Of a DNA stretch of 64,000 nucleotides, positions 47,363 to 58,390 are shown piece by piece. Numbering within the stretch: the first letter of the stretch is position 1; the number at the start of each line of letters is the position of its first letter. The notes under the pieces are model-generated. The model had not been told where the DNA came from, searched no databases, and was given only the letters and a program-made list of their open reading frames with translations. The position numbers and the translations under genes are program-made. The stretch is from an uncultured bacterium (lineage in GTDB: Bacteria > Bacteroidota > Bacteroidia > Bacteroidales > Bacteroidaceae): assembly GCA_945829425.1 (NCBI GenBank), contig CALZUQ010000003.1:1-64000 (forward strand). The letters run 5' to 3'.

Positions 47363-49183
47363 ATGTTCCGCTTCAAAAGACTAATATCGTCACTATCCTT
47401 CCGCATAAATATCACCCTATTTATAATCCTGGGAATATTGGGAGGCACATTTGTCAAAGGTCTGACATACGTTGTCAAAAGAGTGAACAACGGATATAAC
47501 TGCGTCATGATAACAAGACGCATATCACGCGCTGTCGACGAACAGATGCTACACATGGAGAGTGCTATAAAAGCCGGTGCATTCGCCTCACAAACAAAGA
47601 AACTGACAGAAGGAAACAGCAGGACATTCTGTGACAGCATACGCTCACTCGTAAACGCTGATACTGTATATATCATGAGCCGGAACGGGGCAAACGATAT
47701 TATTTCAAAAAAGGCTCAAGAGGTATGGACGACAAACAACACCCTATGGACGGAACCTTACCTGACACACGGAAATATTACGCACATGACGCTCCTCACC
47801 CCATTGAGCAACAAGAAAGGCGTGACATACGCCATACTATGTGCAGAGATATCAATGAAATGGCTTAAAGAGATAGTGAGAAGAGAGAGCATATCTGAGC
47901 GCACAGCAGTAAACATACTCTCAAGAGAGAACAAATACATTTTCTCTTCAGACAGCACTCTCGCCACATTACGAGCCGACTCCTCAGTAAGGATGAAACT
48001 TGATCAGGTGAATATCATTGACTCAAAGTTCGGTTTCAACCTCAGCGACCAAGGCTCCACGTCAACAGTTGACATAGAACGTCTTGGGTGGACAACGAGG
48101 GTAGAGACTCCTGTTGACGACTACGACGCTATTACTATTATCGTAATGATAATGACATACACCATGATGACACTTCTCTTCCTGTCAATGGCTCTGTGTA
48201 TCATACTTACATTACGTTGGTATCTCCACCCTCTCAGAACCATAGCTGACGCCACCGAAGAAATATCGCACGGGAATTTCGACGTCACCCTGCCAAAAAT
48301 AAAGCAGCATACGGACATCAGGCAGCTTAGAGACAGTTTCGTTCAGATGCAGCAAGCGTTGAAGCAATATATACAAGACTTGAGATACACTACGGAACAG
48401 AAAGTAAGCATAGAACGAGACATATCAATAGCGGCAACGATACAGCAAGGCATGTTGCCAAACGAAATCGGTGAGCGAGAGGATATCGACGTGTGTGGCA
48501 TACTACGTCCGGCAAAGACGATTGGTGGAGACATATATGATTATTTCATCCGCAAGGTTACAGACAAGACAACCGGACAGCGCGACGAATATCTCTTCTT
48601 CTGTATTGGCGACGTATCAGGAAAAGGTGTACCGGCAGCACTGCTGATGACCGTGACGGGGCATCTCTTCCGCAATATCTCCCGACGTACTACGAATGTC
48701 GCAAAAATATGCAGCTCAATAAACATTGACCTCGCTGAGGGCAACAACGAGAACATGTTCTGTACGACCTTTGTCGGTGTGCTGAACCTTACAACCGGTC
48801 TCCTGAATTACTGCAATGCCGGCCATAATGCACCGATTATCTTACACGATGGCAAGGCAGAATTCCTCAACGTCACCACGAACCTTCCTTTCGGTATAGA
48901 GCCGGATATGAAATATCAGGTTGAGACGCTTCACCTTAATAAAGGAGATATACTCTTCCTATATACCGACGGTGTGACAGAAGCAGAGAATCTACAGAAG
49001 GAGCTCTTCGGCAACGACGCTACGATAAAAGCTCTCTCAGCGGCAAGCAACAGCAGCAATATGAAGACTCTCATTGCCAATGTTACAGCAGCAGTAAACA
49101 ACTTTGCTGACGGAGCTGAGCAAAGCGACGACATGACCATTCTGGCAATAAAGATAAAATGCGACTATCAACATAACACATAG
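47363..49183 (+). CDS. membrane sensor with HAMP and SpoIIE/PP2C serine phosphatase domain
   Basis: Signal-transduction phosphatase. A first membrane segment (~residues 13-35), an extracytoplasmic sensor (~36-255), a second membrane segment (~257-280), a HAMP domain, a coiled-coil linker and a PP2C/SpoIIE catalytic domain are seen. Catalytic blocks are DVSGKGVPAALLM, YCNAGHNAPI, LYTDGVTEA and SDDMTILAIK. The family usually dephosphorylates an anti-anti-sigma (STAS) protein. No STAS or anti-sigma gene is adjacent, so the partner is elsewhere. 606 residues. Confidence 0.9.
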   Translation: MFRFKRLISSLSFRINITLFIILGILGGTFVKGLTYVVKRVNNGYNCVMITRRISRAVDEQMLHMESAIKAGAFASQTKKLTEGNSRTFCDSIRSLVNADTVYIMSRNGANDIISKKAQEVWTTNNTLWTEPYLTHGNITHMTLLTPLSNKKGVTYAILCAEISMKWLKEIVRRESISERTAVNILSRENKYIFSSDSTLATLRADSSVRMKLDQVNIIDSKFGFNLSDQGSTSTVDIERLGWTTRVETPVDDYDAITIIVMIMTYTMMTLLFLSMALCIILTLRWYLHPLRTIADATEEISHGNFDVTLPKIKQHTDIRQLRDSFVQMQQALKQYIQDLRYTTEQKVSIERDISIAATIQQGMLPNEIGEREDIDVCGILRPAKTIGGDIYDYFIRKVTDKTTGQRDEYLFFCIGDVSGKGVPAALLMTVTGHLFRNISRRTTNVAKICSSINIDLAEGNNENMFCTTFVGVLNLTTGLLNYCNAGHNAPIILHDGKAEFLNVTTNLPFGIEPDMKYQVETLHLNKGDILFLYTDGVTEAENLQKELFGNDATIKALSAASNSSNMKTLIANVTAAVNNFADGAEQSDDMTILAIKIKCDYQHNT

Positions 49184-49229
49184 AGAAAAGAGGAAAAAGA
49201 AAAGAATAATGACAGGAAAAGCAGAAGAA

Positions 49230-49314
49230 AATCTGAAGACACCTTCCTTGAATCATGAAGATGACTTCGTTGGAACATGAAGACAACTTCATTGGATTAT
49301 GAAGATAACTTCAG
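49230..49314. repeat. 22-bp array of GAAG-N4-CTTC hairpins, four copies
   Basis: GAAG begins at 49235, 49257, 49279 and 49301, each exactly 22 bases apart, and each is followed after four bases by CTTC. Every unit is thus a small hairpin. The array lies just after the SpoIIE-phosphatase gene. Confidence 0.85.
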
Positions 49315-49359
49315 AATTCGTACAAAAAATTTCAACATGAACGGTTGAAACTTTTTCTG

Positions 49360-49367
49360 TATTTTTG
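49360..49367 (+). promoter_or_regulatory. -7 promoter box for the DUF3109 gene
   Basis: TATTTTTG matches TAnnTTTG and lies 63 bases before the DUF3109 start, immediately upstream of the 23-bp hairpin, which would sit in the 5' leader. No -33 box at the correct spacing was found. Confidence 0.5.
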
Positions 49368-49379
49368 CTGAAATTATTA

Positions 49380-49402
49380 GGTGGATACTATTAATCCCCA
49401 CC
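49380..49402. repeat. 23-bp dispersed hairpin element (leader of DUF3109)
   Basis: GGTGGA (49380-49385), an 11-base loop with CTATTAAT, CCCACC (49397-49402), then GT. One stem mismatch. If the -7 box at 49360 is used, the hairpin is near the 5' end of the mRNA. Confidence 0.7.
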
Positions 49403-49430
49403 GTCAAAAGTTTTGTACACCAAATAAGCA

Positions 49431-50069
49431 ATGATAGTAGAAATAAAAGATACATTAGTATCTATGGATATACTGACAGAGGAATTCTGTTGCGACCTTT
49501 CAACATGTAAAGGCAAATGTTGCGTCGTAGGTGATGCCGGGGCTCCTGTAGACCTTGACGAGGTCATGGAACTGGAGAACAGCCTTGACGAGGTCTGGGG
49601 GCAGCTCTCTGCAAGCGCACAGTCAGTCATAGACAAACAGGGTGTGGCATATACAGATGAAGAGGGTGACCTTGTAACGAGTATCGTAAACGGGAAAGAC
49701 TGCGTCTTCACATATTATGATGACCTGACACTTACCTACTGCGATGAAAAAGGCAGGGAAAGGCATGAAACAGTGAACAATTGTTGTCTCTGTGCTACAG
49801 AGAAAGCTTTCCGTGACGGCAAGACGAAATGGTGCAAGCCAATATCTTGCGCCTTGTACCCTATACGTGTCAAGACGTTAAGCAACGGTATGACAGCACT
49901 CAACTACCACCAATGGGACATTTGCCAGCAAGGCAGGAAGAAAGGCAGGGAACTGCACATCCCCGTCTACCGTTTCCTGCGCGAACCTCTGATACGACGG
50001 TTCGGACAGGAATGGTATGACGAGCTTTGCCTCGTTGCTGAAGAGATAAAGAAATCCTATCCCCGCTGA
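49431..50069 (+). CDS. DUF3109-family cysteine-rich protein
   Basis: 212 residues with many cysteines in the family pattern: FCCDLSTCKGKCCVVGDAG near the N terminus, NNCCLCATEKAF in the middle and KPISCALYPIR further on. The spacing suggests bound metal (Zn or Fe-S), by family resemblance. It is soluble and its function is not established. Its stop codon directly abuts the stop codon of the convergent ung gene (50069/50070), so no terminator lies between them. Confidence 0.85.
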   Translation: MIVEIKDTLVSMDILTEEFCCDLSTCKGKCCVVGDAGAPVDLDEVMELENSLDEVWGQLSASAQSVIDKQGVAYTDEEGDLVTSIVNGKDCVFTYYDDLTLTYCDEKGRERHETVNNCCLCATEKAFRDGKTKWCKPISCALYPIRVKTLSNGMTALNYHQWDICQQGRKKGRELHIPVYRFLREPLIRRFGQEWYDELCLVAEEIKKSYPR

Positions 50070-50765
50070 TTACCATGTGATGGTCTCTATGCCATGGGAA
50101 GCAAGCCATTCATTGCATTGTGAGAACTGATGGTTTCCGAACCACCCGCCACGGTTTGCCGACAAAGGTGAAGGATGTACAGATTGCAGCACCAGATGTT
50201 TTGTGCGGTCTATCAACGAAGCTTTGCTTCTCGCATATCCTCCCCACAACAAGAACACCACATGGGGACAATACTCCGAAACAGCCGAAATAACGGCATC
50301 GGTAAATGTCTCCCACCCTTGCCGCTGATGTGATGCCGGCTGATGTTCCCTGACAGTAAGCGTTGCGTTGAGTAAAAGAACACCTTGCTCTGCCCAACGC
50401 CGTAACGACCCGTCGTAGAGTGCTTTACCGTTGGTGTCATGTATCACCTGCGGAACATTTCCCGTATCATTTTTTATCTCCTTAAAGATATTCACCAACG
50501 ACGGCGGCAGGGCGATACCCGTTTTCACCGAGAAGCACAATCCTTCCGCTTGCCCCGGACCATGGTATGGGTCCTGCCCAAGTATTACTACTTTGACTTT
50601 CTCTGGAGGACACAAGTCGAAGGCATTGAAAATCTCTTTACCTGGAGGATAGCATGTATTTTTCGAGTATTCCTCTCTGACAAAACGAGTGAGTCTGACA
50701 AAGTACTCTTTGTCAAACTCACTCTGTAATATCTCTGCCCATTTAGGGCACATTCTTACCTGCAT
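50070..50765 (-). CDS. ung: uracil-DNA glycosylase
   Basis: Removes uracil from DNA in base-excision repair. The family-1 motifs are intact: GQDPYHGPGQAEGLCFSV with the catalytic Asp65 and the HPSPLSANRGG loop with its histidine. 231 residues, standard length. Nine bases after gpmI on the same strand, so it is probably read from the gpmI transcript, and convergent with DUF3109 with no gap. Confidence 0.96.
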   Translation of the reverse strand: MQVRMCPKWAEILQSEFDKEYFVRLTRFVREEYSKNTCYPPGKEIFNAFDLCPPEKVKVVILGQDPYHGPGQAEGLCFSVKTGIALPPSLVNIFKEIKNDTGNVPQVIHDTNGKALYDGSLRRWAEQGVLLLNATLTVREHQPASHQRQGWETFTDAVISAVSEYCPHVVFLLWGGYARSKASLIDRTKHLVLQSVHPSPLSANRGGWFGNHQFSQCNEWLASHGIETITW

Positions 50766-50774
50766 GATTTAGTG

Positions 50775-52295
50775 TTAGTCTATGATGAGGTTCTCTCCTG
50801 TCATATCCTCTGGTTTTTCAAGTCCGAGGATATGAAGTATTGACGGAGCGACGTCAGCAAGTCTTCCGTCCTTCACTGTAGCAGAATTATTGTCTGTGAC
50901 ATATATGAAAGGAACAGGATTGAGGGAGTGTGCCGTATTTGGAGTGCCGTCACTGTTTATTGCATTATCAGCATTGCCGTGGTCAGCGATGATTATCGCC
51001 TCATATCCGGCAGCCTTGGCTGTCTCTATTACGTCACGTACACAATTATCTACAGCATGTACGGCTTTAGCTATGGCGTTATAAACACCTGTATGTCCCA
51101 CCATATCGCCATTTGCGAAGTTTACAACGATGAAGTCATACTGTTCAGTCTTTATTGCTGCACAGAGTTTGTCTTTCACCTCGTAAGCAGACATCTCCGG
51201 CTTGAGGTCGTAAGTAGCGACCTTTGGTGAAGCTACAAGAATACGGTCCTCACCTTCGTAAGGTTTCTCACGTCCACCGTTGAAGAAGAATGTTACATGA
51301 GCATATTTCTCTGTCTCAGCAGTATGGAGCTGCCTCTTTCCCTGCTGTGAGAGATATTCTCCAAGAGTATTTTCTACATTCTCTTTCGGGAACAGTATGC
51401 TCACTCCTGTAAATGAAGCGTCATACGGTGTCATGCAGTAATACTTCAGTCCTGCTACTGTTGCCATGCCGTTTTCCAGCATGTCCTGCTGTGTAAGCAC
51501 CTGTGTGAGCTCTTTTGCCCTGTCGTTTCTGAAGTTGATGAAAATAACCACATCACCTTCTTCAATCTTTCCGTTAACTGTAGCGTTCGTTATAGGCTTT
51601 ATGAACTCGTCTGTCACGCCTTCGTCATAGCTTTCCTGCATAGCCTTAACCATATCGTCGGCTTTCTTGCCTTCTGCCTTTACGATAAGGTCGTATGCCT
51701 CTTTGACTCTTTCCCACCTCTTGTCGCGGTCCATAGCATAGAAGCGACCTACAATAGAGGCTATATTTGCGTCATTAGCCTTGCACACTTCTGTCAGCTG
51801 TTCTATGAATCCTTTTCCAGACTTAGGGTCTGTATCTCTACCGTCCATAAAGCAATGAACGAAGGTCTGGTCTTTCAGTCCGTATTCCTTGCCAACCTCA
51901 ATGAGTTTGAAGAGGTGGTCAAGAGAAGAGTGTACGCCGCCATCGGATGTCAGACCCATGAGGTGGAGTTTCTTGTTGTTCGCCTTAGCATAAGAGTATG
52001 CCTCCACGACCTGTGCATTCTTTGAAATAGAGCCGTCTTTACATGCTCTGTTTATTTTCACGAGGTCCTGATATACTATTCGTCCTGCACCGATATTTAG
52101 GTGTCCTACCTCAGAGTTTCCCATCTGTCCGTCAGGAAGTCCTACGTCCTCACCACTTGCCTGAAGCTGTGAGTGTGCTGACACCGCTGTAAGATAATCA
52201 AGGTAAGGTGTCGGGGTATTGTATATCACGTCACCTTTTCCGTGTTTTCCGATTCCCCATCCGTCGAGAATCATCAATAATGCTTTCTTTGCCAT
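50775..52295 (-). CDS. gpmI: 2,3-bisphosphoglycerate-independent phosphoglycerate mutase
   Basis: Glycolytic enzyme interconverting 3- and 2-phosphoglycerate with two manganese ions. It begins [15 protein letters not shown], with the catalytic Ser61 in QMGNSEVGH, and metal ligands in DHGNADN near the C terminus. The ATG at 52295 fits the family; the frame extends upstream to 52367 without family similarity. 506 residues. A 23-bp hairpin copy lies 72 bases upstream of the start. Confidence 0.96.
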   Translation of the reverse strand: MAKKALLMILDGWGIGKHGKGDVIYNTPTPYLDYLTAVSAHSQLQASGEDVGLPDGQMGNSEVGHLNIGAGRIVYQDLVKINRACKDGSISKNAQVVEAYSYAKANNKKLHLMGLTSDGGVHSSLDHLFKLIEVGKEYGLKDQTFVHCFMDGRDTDPKSGKGFIEQLTEVCKANDANIASIVGRFYAMDRDKRWERVKEAYDLIVKAEGKKADDMVKAMQESYDEGVTDEFIKPITNATVNGKIEEGDVVIFINFRNDRAKELTQVLTQQDMLENGMATVAGLKYYCMTPYDASFTGVSILFPKENVENTLGEYLSQQGKRQLHTAETEKYAHVTFFFNGGREKPYEGEDRILVASPKVATYDLKPEMSAYEVKDKLCAAIKTEQYDFIVVNFANGDMVGHTGVYNAIAKAVHAVDNCVRDVIETAKAAGYEAIIIADHGNADNAINSDGTPNTAHSLNPVPFIYVTDNNSATVKDGRLADVAPSILHILGLEKPEDMTGENLIID

Positions 52296-52366
52296 ATTAA
52301 AAATCGTTTTTTCCGGGCATGAAGCCCAAATCTTTGTGATACCTGAATTCTTTTGGTGTATTGTCA

Positions 52367-52389
52367 TGTGAGGACTATTAATTCCTCAC
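52367..52389. repeat. 23-bp dispersed hairpin element (leader of gpmI)
   Basis: GTGAGGA (52368-52374) pairs perfectly with TCCTCAC (52383-52389) around an 8-base loop CTATTAAT, the same core as in the other copies. It is 72 bases before the gpmI start. Confidence 0.7.
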
Positions 52390-52456
52390 CGTTGATCTCA
52401 ATGATTTGTGAACAGAGTTTTATTGTCATGTGGAGCAATGCGCTTCCCCAGTTGTC

Positions 52457-54508
<2,052 letters not shown>

Positions 54509-54620
54509 TCAAGGAGTTTCTACAACCCTGAAAATTAATGAATGCTGTTGAGAGACTATGCGCAAGGGCTTTTTCCGAAGAATACAATACGTATAATCCC
54601 TGAAAATGTTATTATGTCTG

Positions 54621-54628
54621 CAAAGTTA
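54621..54628 (-). promoter_or_regulatory. -7 promoter box for gyrB
   Basis: Plus-strand CAAAGTTA reads TAACTTTG on the minus strand, in an AT-rich gap of ~357 bases that separates gyrB from the SpmAB gene. The remaining gap shows only AT-rich sequence and the hairpin at 54750-54780. Confidence 0.6.
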
Positions 54629-54749
54629 CAAAAAAAAAACGAAACGAGAAAATATTTATTATTAAAATAATAAATTGACTTGAGAATAGTCAAATGCAGA
54701 ACAAGAAAAAGGGACTGCCAGACAACCAACACTGGGGTATATACATCCC

Positions 54750-54780
54750 TTCCCCACCATGGTATTACCATGAAGGGGAA
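54750..54780 (-). terminator. hairpin downstream of the SpmAB gene
   Basis: CATGGTA (54758-54764) pairs perfectly with TACCATG (54766-54772), flanked by a second TTCCCC/GGGGAA stem with two unpaired bases between. It lies 29 bases after the SpmAB stop. A T-run is lacking. Confidence 0.45.
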
Positions 54781-54808
54781 AGGCGTAATGGGAAAGAAGG
54801 GGAGAGTA

Positions 54809-56041
54809 TCACCCGAAGAAGAGATAACAGATGACTATGGCAGCAATGATGCCCGAGAGGTCTGCAGCAAGACCACACGCCACGGCATGACGTGTACGGC
54901 GTATACCTACCGAGCCGAAATATACAGCGAGGATGTAGAACGTGGTGTCTGTAGAGCCTTGGAAGACACTGGCGAGACGACCTACGAAAGAGTCCGCACC
55001 ATATTGTGTCATGGCATCAACCATCATTCCTCTCGCGCCACTGCCAGAGAGCGGTTTCATGAGTGCTGTAGGCAGTGCACCAACGAAGTCGGTATCAATG
55101 CCGAGACATGCCACGCCCCATGCCACACCATCAATAAGCCAGTCCATGGCTCCAGAGGCGCGGAAGACGCCTATGGCAACCAGGATAGCTATGAGGTAAG
55201 GTATTATTGTAACCGCAGTGCGAAAACCGTCCTTTGCTCCTTCTATGAAAGCATCATAGACATTGACCTTCTTAAGCATCCCGGCAAAGAAGAACAGCAC
55301 GATGATGGTCATAAGCACAACATTCGCCACGGTTTTTGATATGATGTCCATGGTCTCTTGCGACATTACGGCAAACGCCCATATCACTCCGGCTACGAGG
55401 GTCGCCATAACGACAAGGGCAAGGAGTAGAATGCGATTAAAGAGGTTGATCTTCTGATATGCCGCCGTAGCAATGATGCCAGCAAGAGTAGAGAAAAAAG
55501 TGGCAAGGAGTATGGGGACAAATATGTCAGTAGGATTTGCCGCCCCTAACTGCGCCCTGTAAACCATAATAGAGACCGGGATAAGCGTGAGTCCTGAGGT
55601 ATTCAAGACAAGGAACATAATCATAGCATTGCTTGCACACTCCTTGTCGCTGTTAAGCTCTTGAAGTTCTTTCATCGCCTTTAAGCCCATTGGCGTAGCG
55701 GCATTGTCAAGACCAAGCATATTGGCAGCGATGTTCATGAATATTGTGCCTGTAACAGGATGCCCCTTAGGGATAGACGGGAAAAGACGGGTGAAAAACG
55801 GTGAGAGACAACGTGCAAGGACAGACACCACGCCACCCTTTTCGCCAACCTTCATAATCCCAAGCCATAACGACAAGACCCCCGTAAGACCAAGGGAAAT
55901 CTCGAAGCCTGTCTTTGCTGAAGAGAAGGTAGAGTCAATGATAGCTGGAAAAACATCTATGTCACCAAAGAATACAAGCCTTACTGTGGCGATAACAAAA
56001 GCAATAAGGAAAAAAGCTATAAAGATATAATTCAAAACCAT
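54809..56041 (-). CDS. SpmA-SpmB fusion membrane protein (nucleoside-recognition/Gate domains)
   Basis: About ten membrane segments in two halves. The first half (ISLGLTGVLSLWLGIMKVGEKGG...ANMLGLDNAATPMGLKAM) is SpmA-like; the second (GFRTAVTIIPYLIAILVAIGVFR...LPTALMKPLSGSGARGMMVD) is SpmB-like. In spore formers these are two proteins of spore dehydration; in Bacteroidetes a single fused transporter-like protein of unknown role is common. 410 residues. A 17-bp tandem array lies directly upstream. Confidence 0.85.
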   Translation of the reverse strand: MVLNYIFIAFFLIAFVIATVRLVFFGDIDVFPAIIDSTFSSAKTGFEISLGLTGVLSLWLGIMKVGEKGGVVSVLARCLSPFFTRLFPSIPKGHPVTGTIFMNIAANMLGLDNAATPMGLKAMKELQELNSDKECASNAMIMFLVLNTSGLTLIPVSIMVYRAQLGAANPTDIFVPILLATFFSTLAGIIATAAYQKINLFNRILLLALVVMATLVAGVIWAFAVMSQETMDIISKTVANVVLMTIIVLFFFAGMLKKVNVYDAFIEGAKDGFRTAVTIIPYLIAILVAIGVFRASGAMDWLIDGVAWGVACLGIDTDFVGALPTALMKPLSGSGARGMMVDAMTQYGADSFVGRLASVFQGSTDTTFYILAVYFGSVGIRRTRHAVACGLAADLSGIIAAIVICYLFFG

Positions 56042-56117
56042 AAGCTAAAGAGATTGATTATTTATTCAACCAGCCGGAAAACCGGCTGGCACTGGGGCGG
56101 AATGATAAAGCATAGGG

Positions 56118-56287
56118 CCAAAGCAACGACAAGGGCAAAGCAATGATGAAAGCAAAGCAACGACAAAGGCAAAGCAATGACGAAAGCAAGGCAACGACGA
56201 AAGCAAAGCAACGACAAAGGCAAAGCAATGACGAAAGCAAAGCAATGACAAAGGCAAAGCAATGACGAAAGCAAGGCAAGCAGCGCA
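56118..56287. repeat. 17-bp tandem array, about ten copies
   Basis: GCAAAGCAA (or GCAAGGCAA) begins at 56135, 56152, 56169, 56186, 56203, 56220, 56237, 56254 and 56271, exactly 17 bases apart, with a diverged copy at 56118. Because 17 is not a multiple of three, all three minus frames stay open; none is coding. It lies between the SpmAB and DUF4230 genes, 77 bases upstream of the SpmAB start. Confidence 0.92.
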
Positions 56288-56308
56288 AAAAGCCTAATAA
56301 GTATATGC

Positions 56309-56926
56309 CTATCTTGCCTTTACCCTGTCAAAGGATATGATGACGGTATGATAACCTATGGCTTGAAGGCTTCGGGTTACCTCCTCTTTAGCACGTGAAC
56401 GGCAAGCGGAAAGCGTAACAGAAGAGAGCCCCTCCGACATCATTCTGTTGCGTGCCCTTTCCAACATGTCTCTCCTTACGTCGGGGCGAGCCTCAAAGTC
56501 ATCGTTGTCAGAACGAAGTACTACAGTACGCGTCTCATCCATAAAATTGTCATCCAGAATTCCCACATCCGGCAGGATTACCGTTATTGTATCACCTTCG
56601 ACACGGTATCGAAGAGCCTCTATATTCCCCATGTCAATACCTACAGAAAGCACGCCCTCATATTTTTTTGATATTCTGTCCTTCACCAACCCCATCCACC
56701 TTCTCTGTACTGTATCAATAACAGCAGATACCGGTACGGCAGCCAGTTCCCATTGCCTTATGGCGCGTATGGAGTCAAGCACGGCAGGTGTCATCACTAC
56801 CCTCCGCTCTGCTTTTGTCTCAATGCCAGAATTCACAATGGCAGAACGCATCACTATCACTACAGCAGCAATGACGGACAACACCAATACTACGGCAATG
56901 GCATAACGTATTATTATCTTTTGCAT
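56309..56926 (-). CDS. DUF4230-family protein
   Basis: 205 residues with an N-terminal membrane anchor (IIIRYAIAVVLVLSVIAAVVIV), then an exported domain. RYRVEGDTITVILPDVGILD and the C-terminal IGYHTVIISFD match the DUF4230 family. It begins six bases after the flippase gene ends on the same strand, so they are co-transcribed. Function unestablished. Confidence 0.7.
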   Translation of the reverse strand: MQKIIIRYAIAVVLVLSVIAAVVIVMRSAIVNSGIETKAERRVVMTPAVLDSIRAIRQWELAAVPVSAVIDTVQRRWMGLVKDRISKKYEGVLSVGIDMGNIEALRYRVEGDTITVILPDVGILDDNFMDETRTVVLRSDNDDFEARPDVRRDMLERARNRMMSEGLSSVTLSACRSRAKEEVTRSLQAIGYHTVIISFDRVKAR

Positions 56927-56932
56927 ATAGCA

Positions 56933-58378
56933 TTACCTTTTTCTGCATAATTTGATTATTCTATCCTTTATCCCTGGCAAATCGTGATAAATGACATGTG
57001 CGATGAAAAGCATTACGACTATTGTATTTACAGCCAGAGCAGCAATAACAGGGAGGTTATTGTTTGACCATTCCACCACGACATAGAAGAACGCTGTCAT
57101 GGCAACATACATAGCTATCTCCCACAAAGGATAACGAATAGGGTTTTTACGTTGCCCAACAAGATAAGACAACACCATTGCCGTGCCATATCCTGCCACA
57201 CCGCCCCACGCACATGCCATATAGCCACAATGAGGAATAAACAAGATATTAACGGCAACGAGTGCGACACATCCTGCCAAAGAGAACCATGCACCCCATA
57301 TCGTCTTGTCTATAAGCTTATACCAGAAGGAAAGGTTAAAATATATTCCCATCATTATCTCCGCAGCCATCACGACAGGCACAGAGGCAAGCCCTTGCCG
57401 ATATTCCGGTCCTATGACATGCTTCAAGATATTGAGATATGCCATTACCGTTATGAAAGCGAGGAGGGTGAAGATGATGAAATATTTCATGCCTGCAGCG
57501 TAATACTCCTTGGAGTCTTTGTCCTTGCTACTGGCAAAGACTATAGGCTCATAAGCGAAACGGAACGCCTGAGTTATCATAGCCATGATCATGGCAATCT
57601 TCACACATGCCCCATATTCACCCAGCTGTGCCTGTGCGTCGTCGCCCTGATAAACGAGCGGAAACAATATCTTGTCAGCTGTCTGGTTTAGTATTCCTGC
57701 AACACCAAGGATCAGCAACGGCCATGAATATGACAGCATACGTCTTAACAATGCTCCGTCAAACCGCCATTGTATTTTCAGCATGTCAGGCACAAAGAAG
57801 AACGTTATGAACGCTGTACACAAGAGGTTTATTGCAAAGACATAGAACACCTCCGTCTTCCCTAATATGACGAAGAACACCACGTTGAGTATGATGTTCA
57901 AGGCTATGAAAAGCATCTTCAGTGAAGCGAAGCGTATAGCACGTTTCTGAAACCTCAGGAAGCAGAACGGAAGAGCCTGCAAAGCGTCGAGTACCGTCAC
58001 AACCACCATGATGAGGAGAAACTCCGTATGCCCCCCATATCCCAAGGCATTGCTTAGAGGTGTCAGGAATATTGTCACCATTGCCAGGAAAAGCACTGAG
58101 AGCACCGCCACGACCGCAAAGCCCGTAGAAAACACCGTGTCAGCCTTTTCTCCCTCACGATTTGCAAAGCGGAACAAGGTTGTCTCCATGCCAAAGGTGA
58201 GCACCACGAGGGCGAGCGCTGTGTAAGCATACATATTGACGCTTATCCCATAGTCACCAGACTCTTTCGGCATGCAATAGGTATATAGTGGCACAAGGAG
58301 ATAGTTAAGAAACCTCCCGACGATACTGCTCATGCCATATATAGCAGTATCTTTTGCCAAGACACTTAGTTTCGACAT
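56933..58378 (-). CDS. polysaccharide flippase (MATE/Wzx-like)
   Basis: Membrane protein with about 12-14 helices, opening KDTAIYGMSSIVGRFLNYLLVPLYT, which is typical of oligosaccharide flippases. It would move a lipid-linked glycan across the inner membrane. The ATG at 58378 is used (the longer frame starts at TTG). 481 residues. No glycosyltransferases are adjacent, so the carried glycan is unknown. It follows sufB by 12 bases and precedes DUF4230 by six, so three functionally unrelated genes share a transcript. Confidence 0.85.
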   Translation of the reverse strand: MSKLSVLAKDTAIYGMSSIVGRFLNYLLVPLYTYCMPKESGDYGISVNMYAYTALALVVLTFGMETTLFRFANREGEKADTVFSTGFAVVAVLSVLFLAMVTIFLTPLSNALGYGGHTEFLLIMVVVTVLDALQALPFCFLRFQKRAIRFASLKMLFIALNIILNVVFFVILGKTEVFYVFAINLLCTAFITFFFVPDMLKIQWRFDGALLRRMLSYSWPLLILGVAGILNQTADKILFPLVYQGDDAQAQLGEYGACVKIAMIMAMITQAFRFAYEPIVFASSKDKDSKEYYAAGMKYFIIFTLLAFITVMAYLNILKHVIGPEYRQGLASVPVVMAAEIMMGIYFNLSFWYKLIDKTIWGAWFSLAGCVALVAVNILFIPHCGYMACAWGGVAGYGTAMVLSYLVGQRKNPIRYPLWEIAMYVAMTAFFYVVVEWSNNNLPVIAALAVNTIVVMLFIAHVIYHDLPGIKDRIIKLCRKR

Positions 58379-58390
58379 ATTCAACAAGAC

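Noticed and set aside
54809..56041. sporulation operon, from the SpmA/SpmB similarity
   Set aside because: Fused SpmA-SpmB proteins are common in non-sporulating Bacteroidetes, and no other sporulation gene is present.
56058..56288. three overlapping minus-strand ORFs in the 17-bp array
   Set aside because: All three frames are open because the 17-bp unit lacks stops in that orientation. Repetitive Leu/Cys/Phe peptides such as these are typical artefacts of minisatellites.
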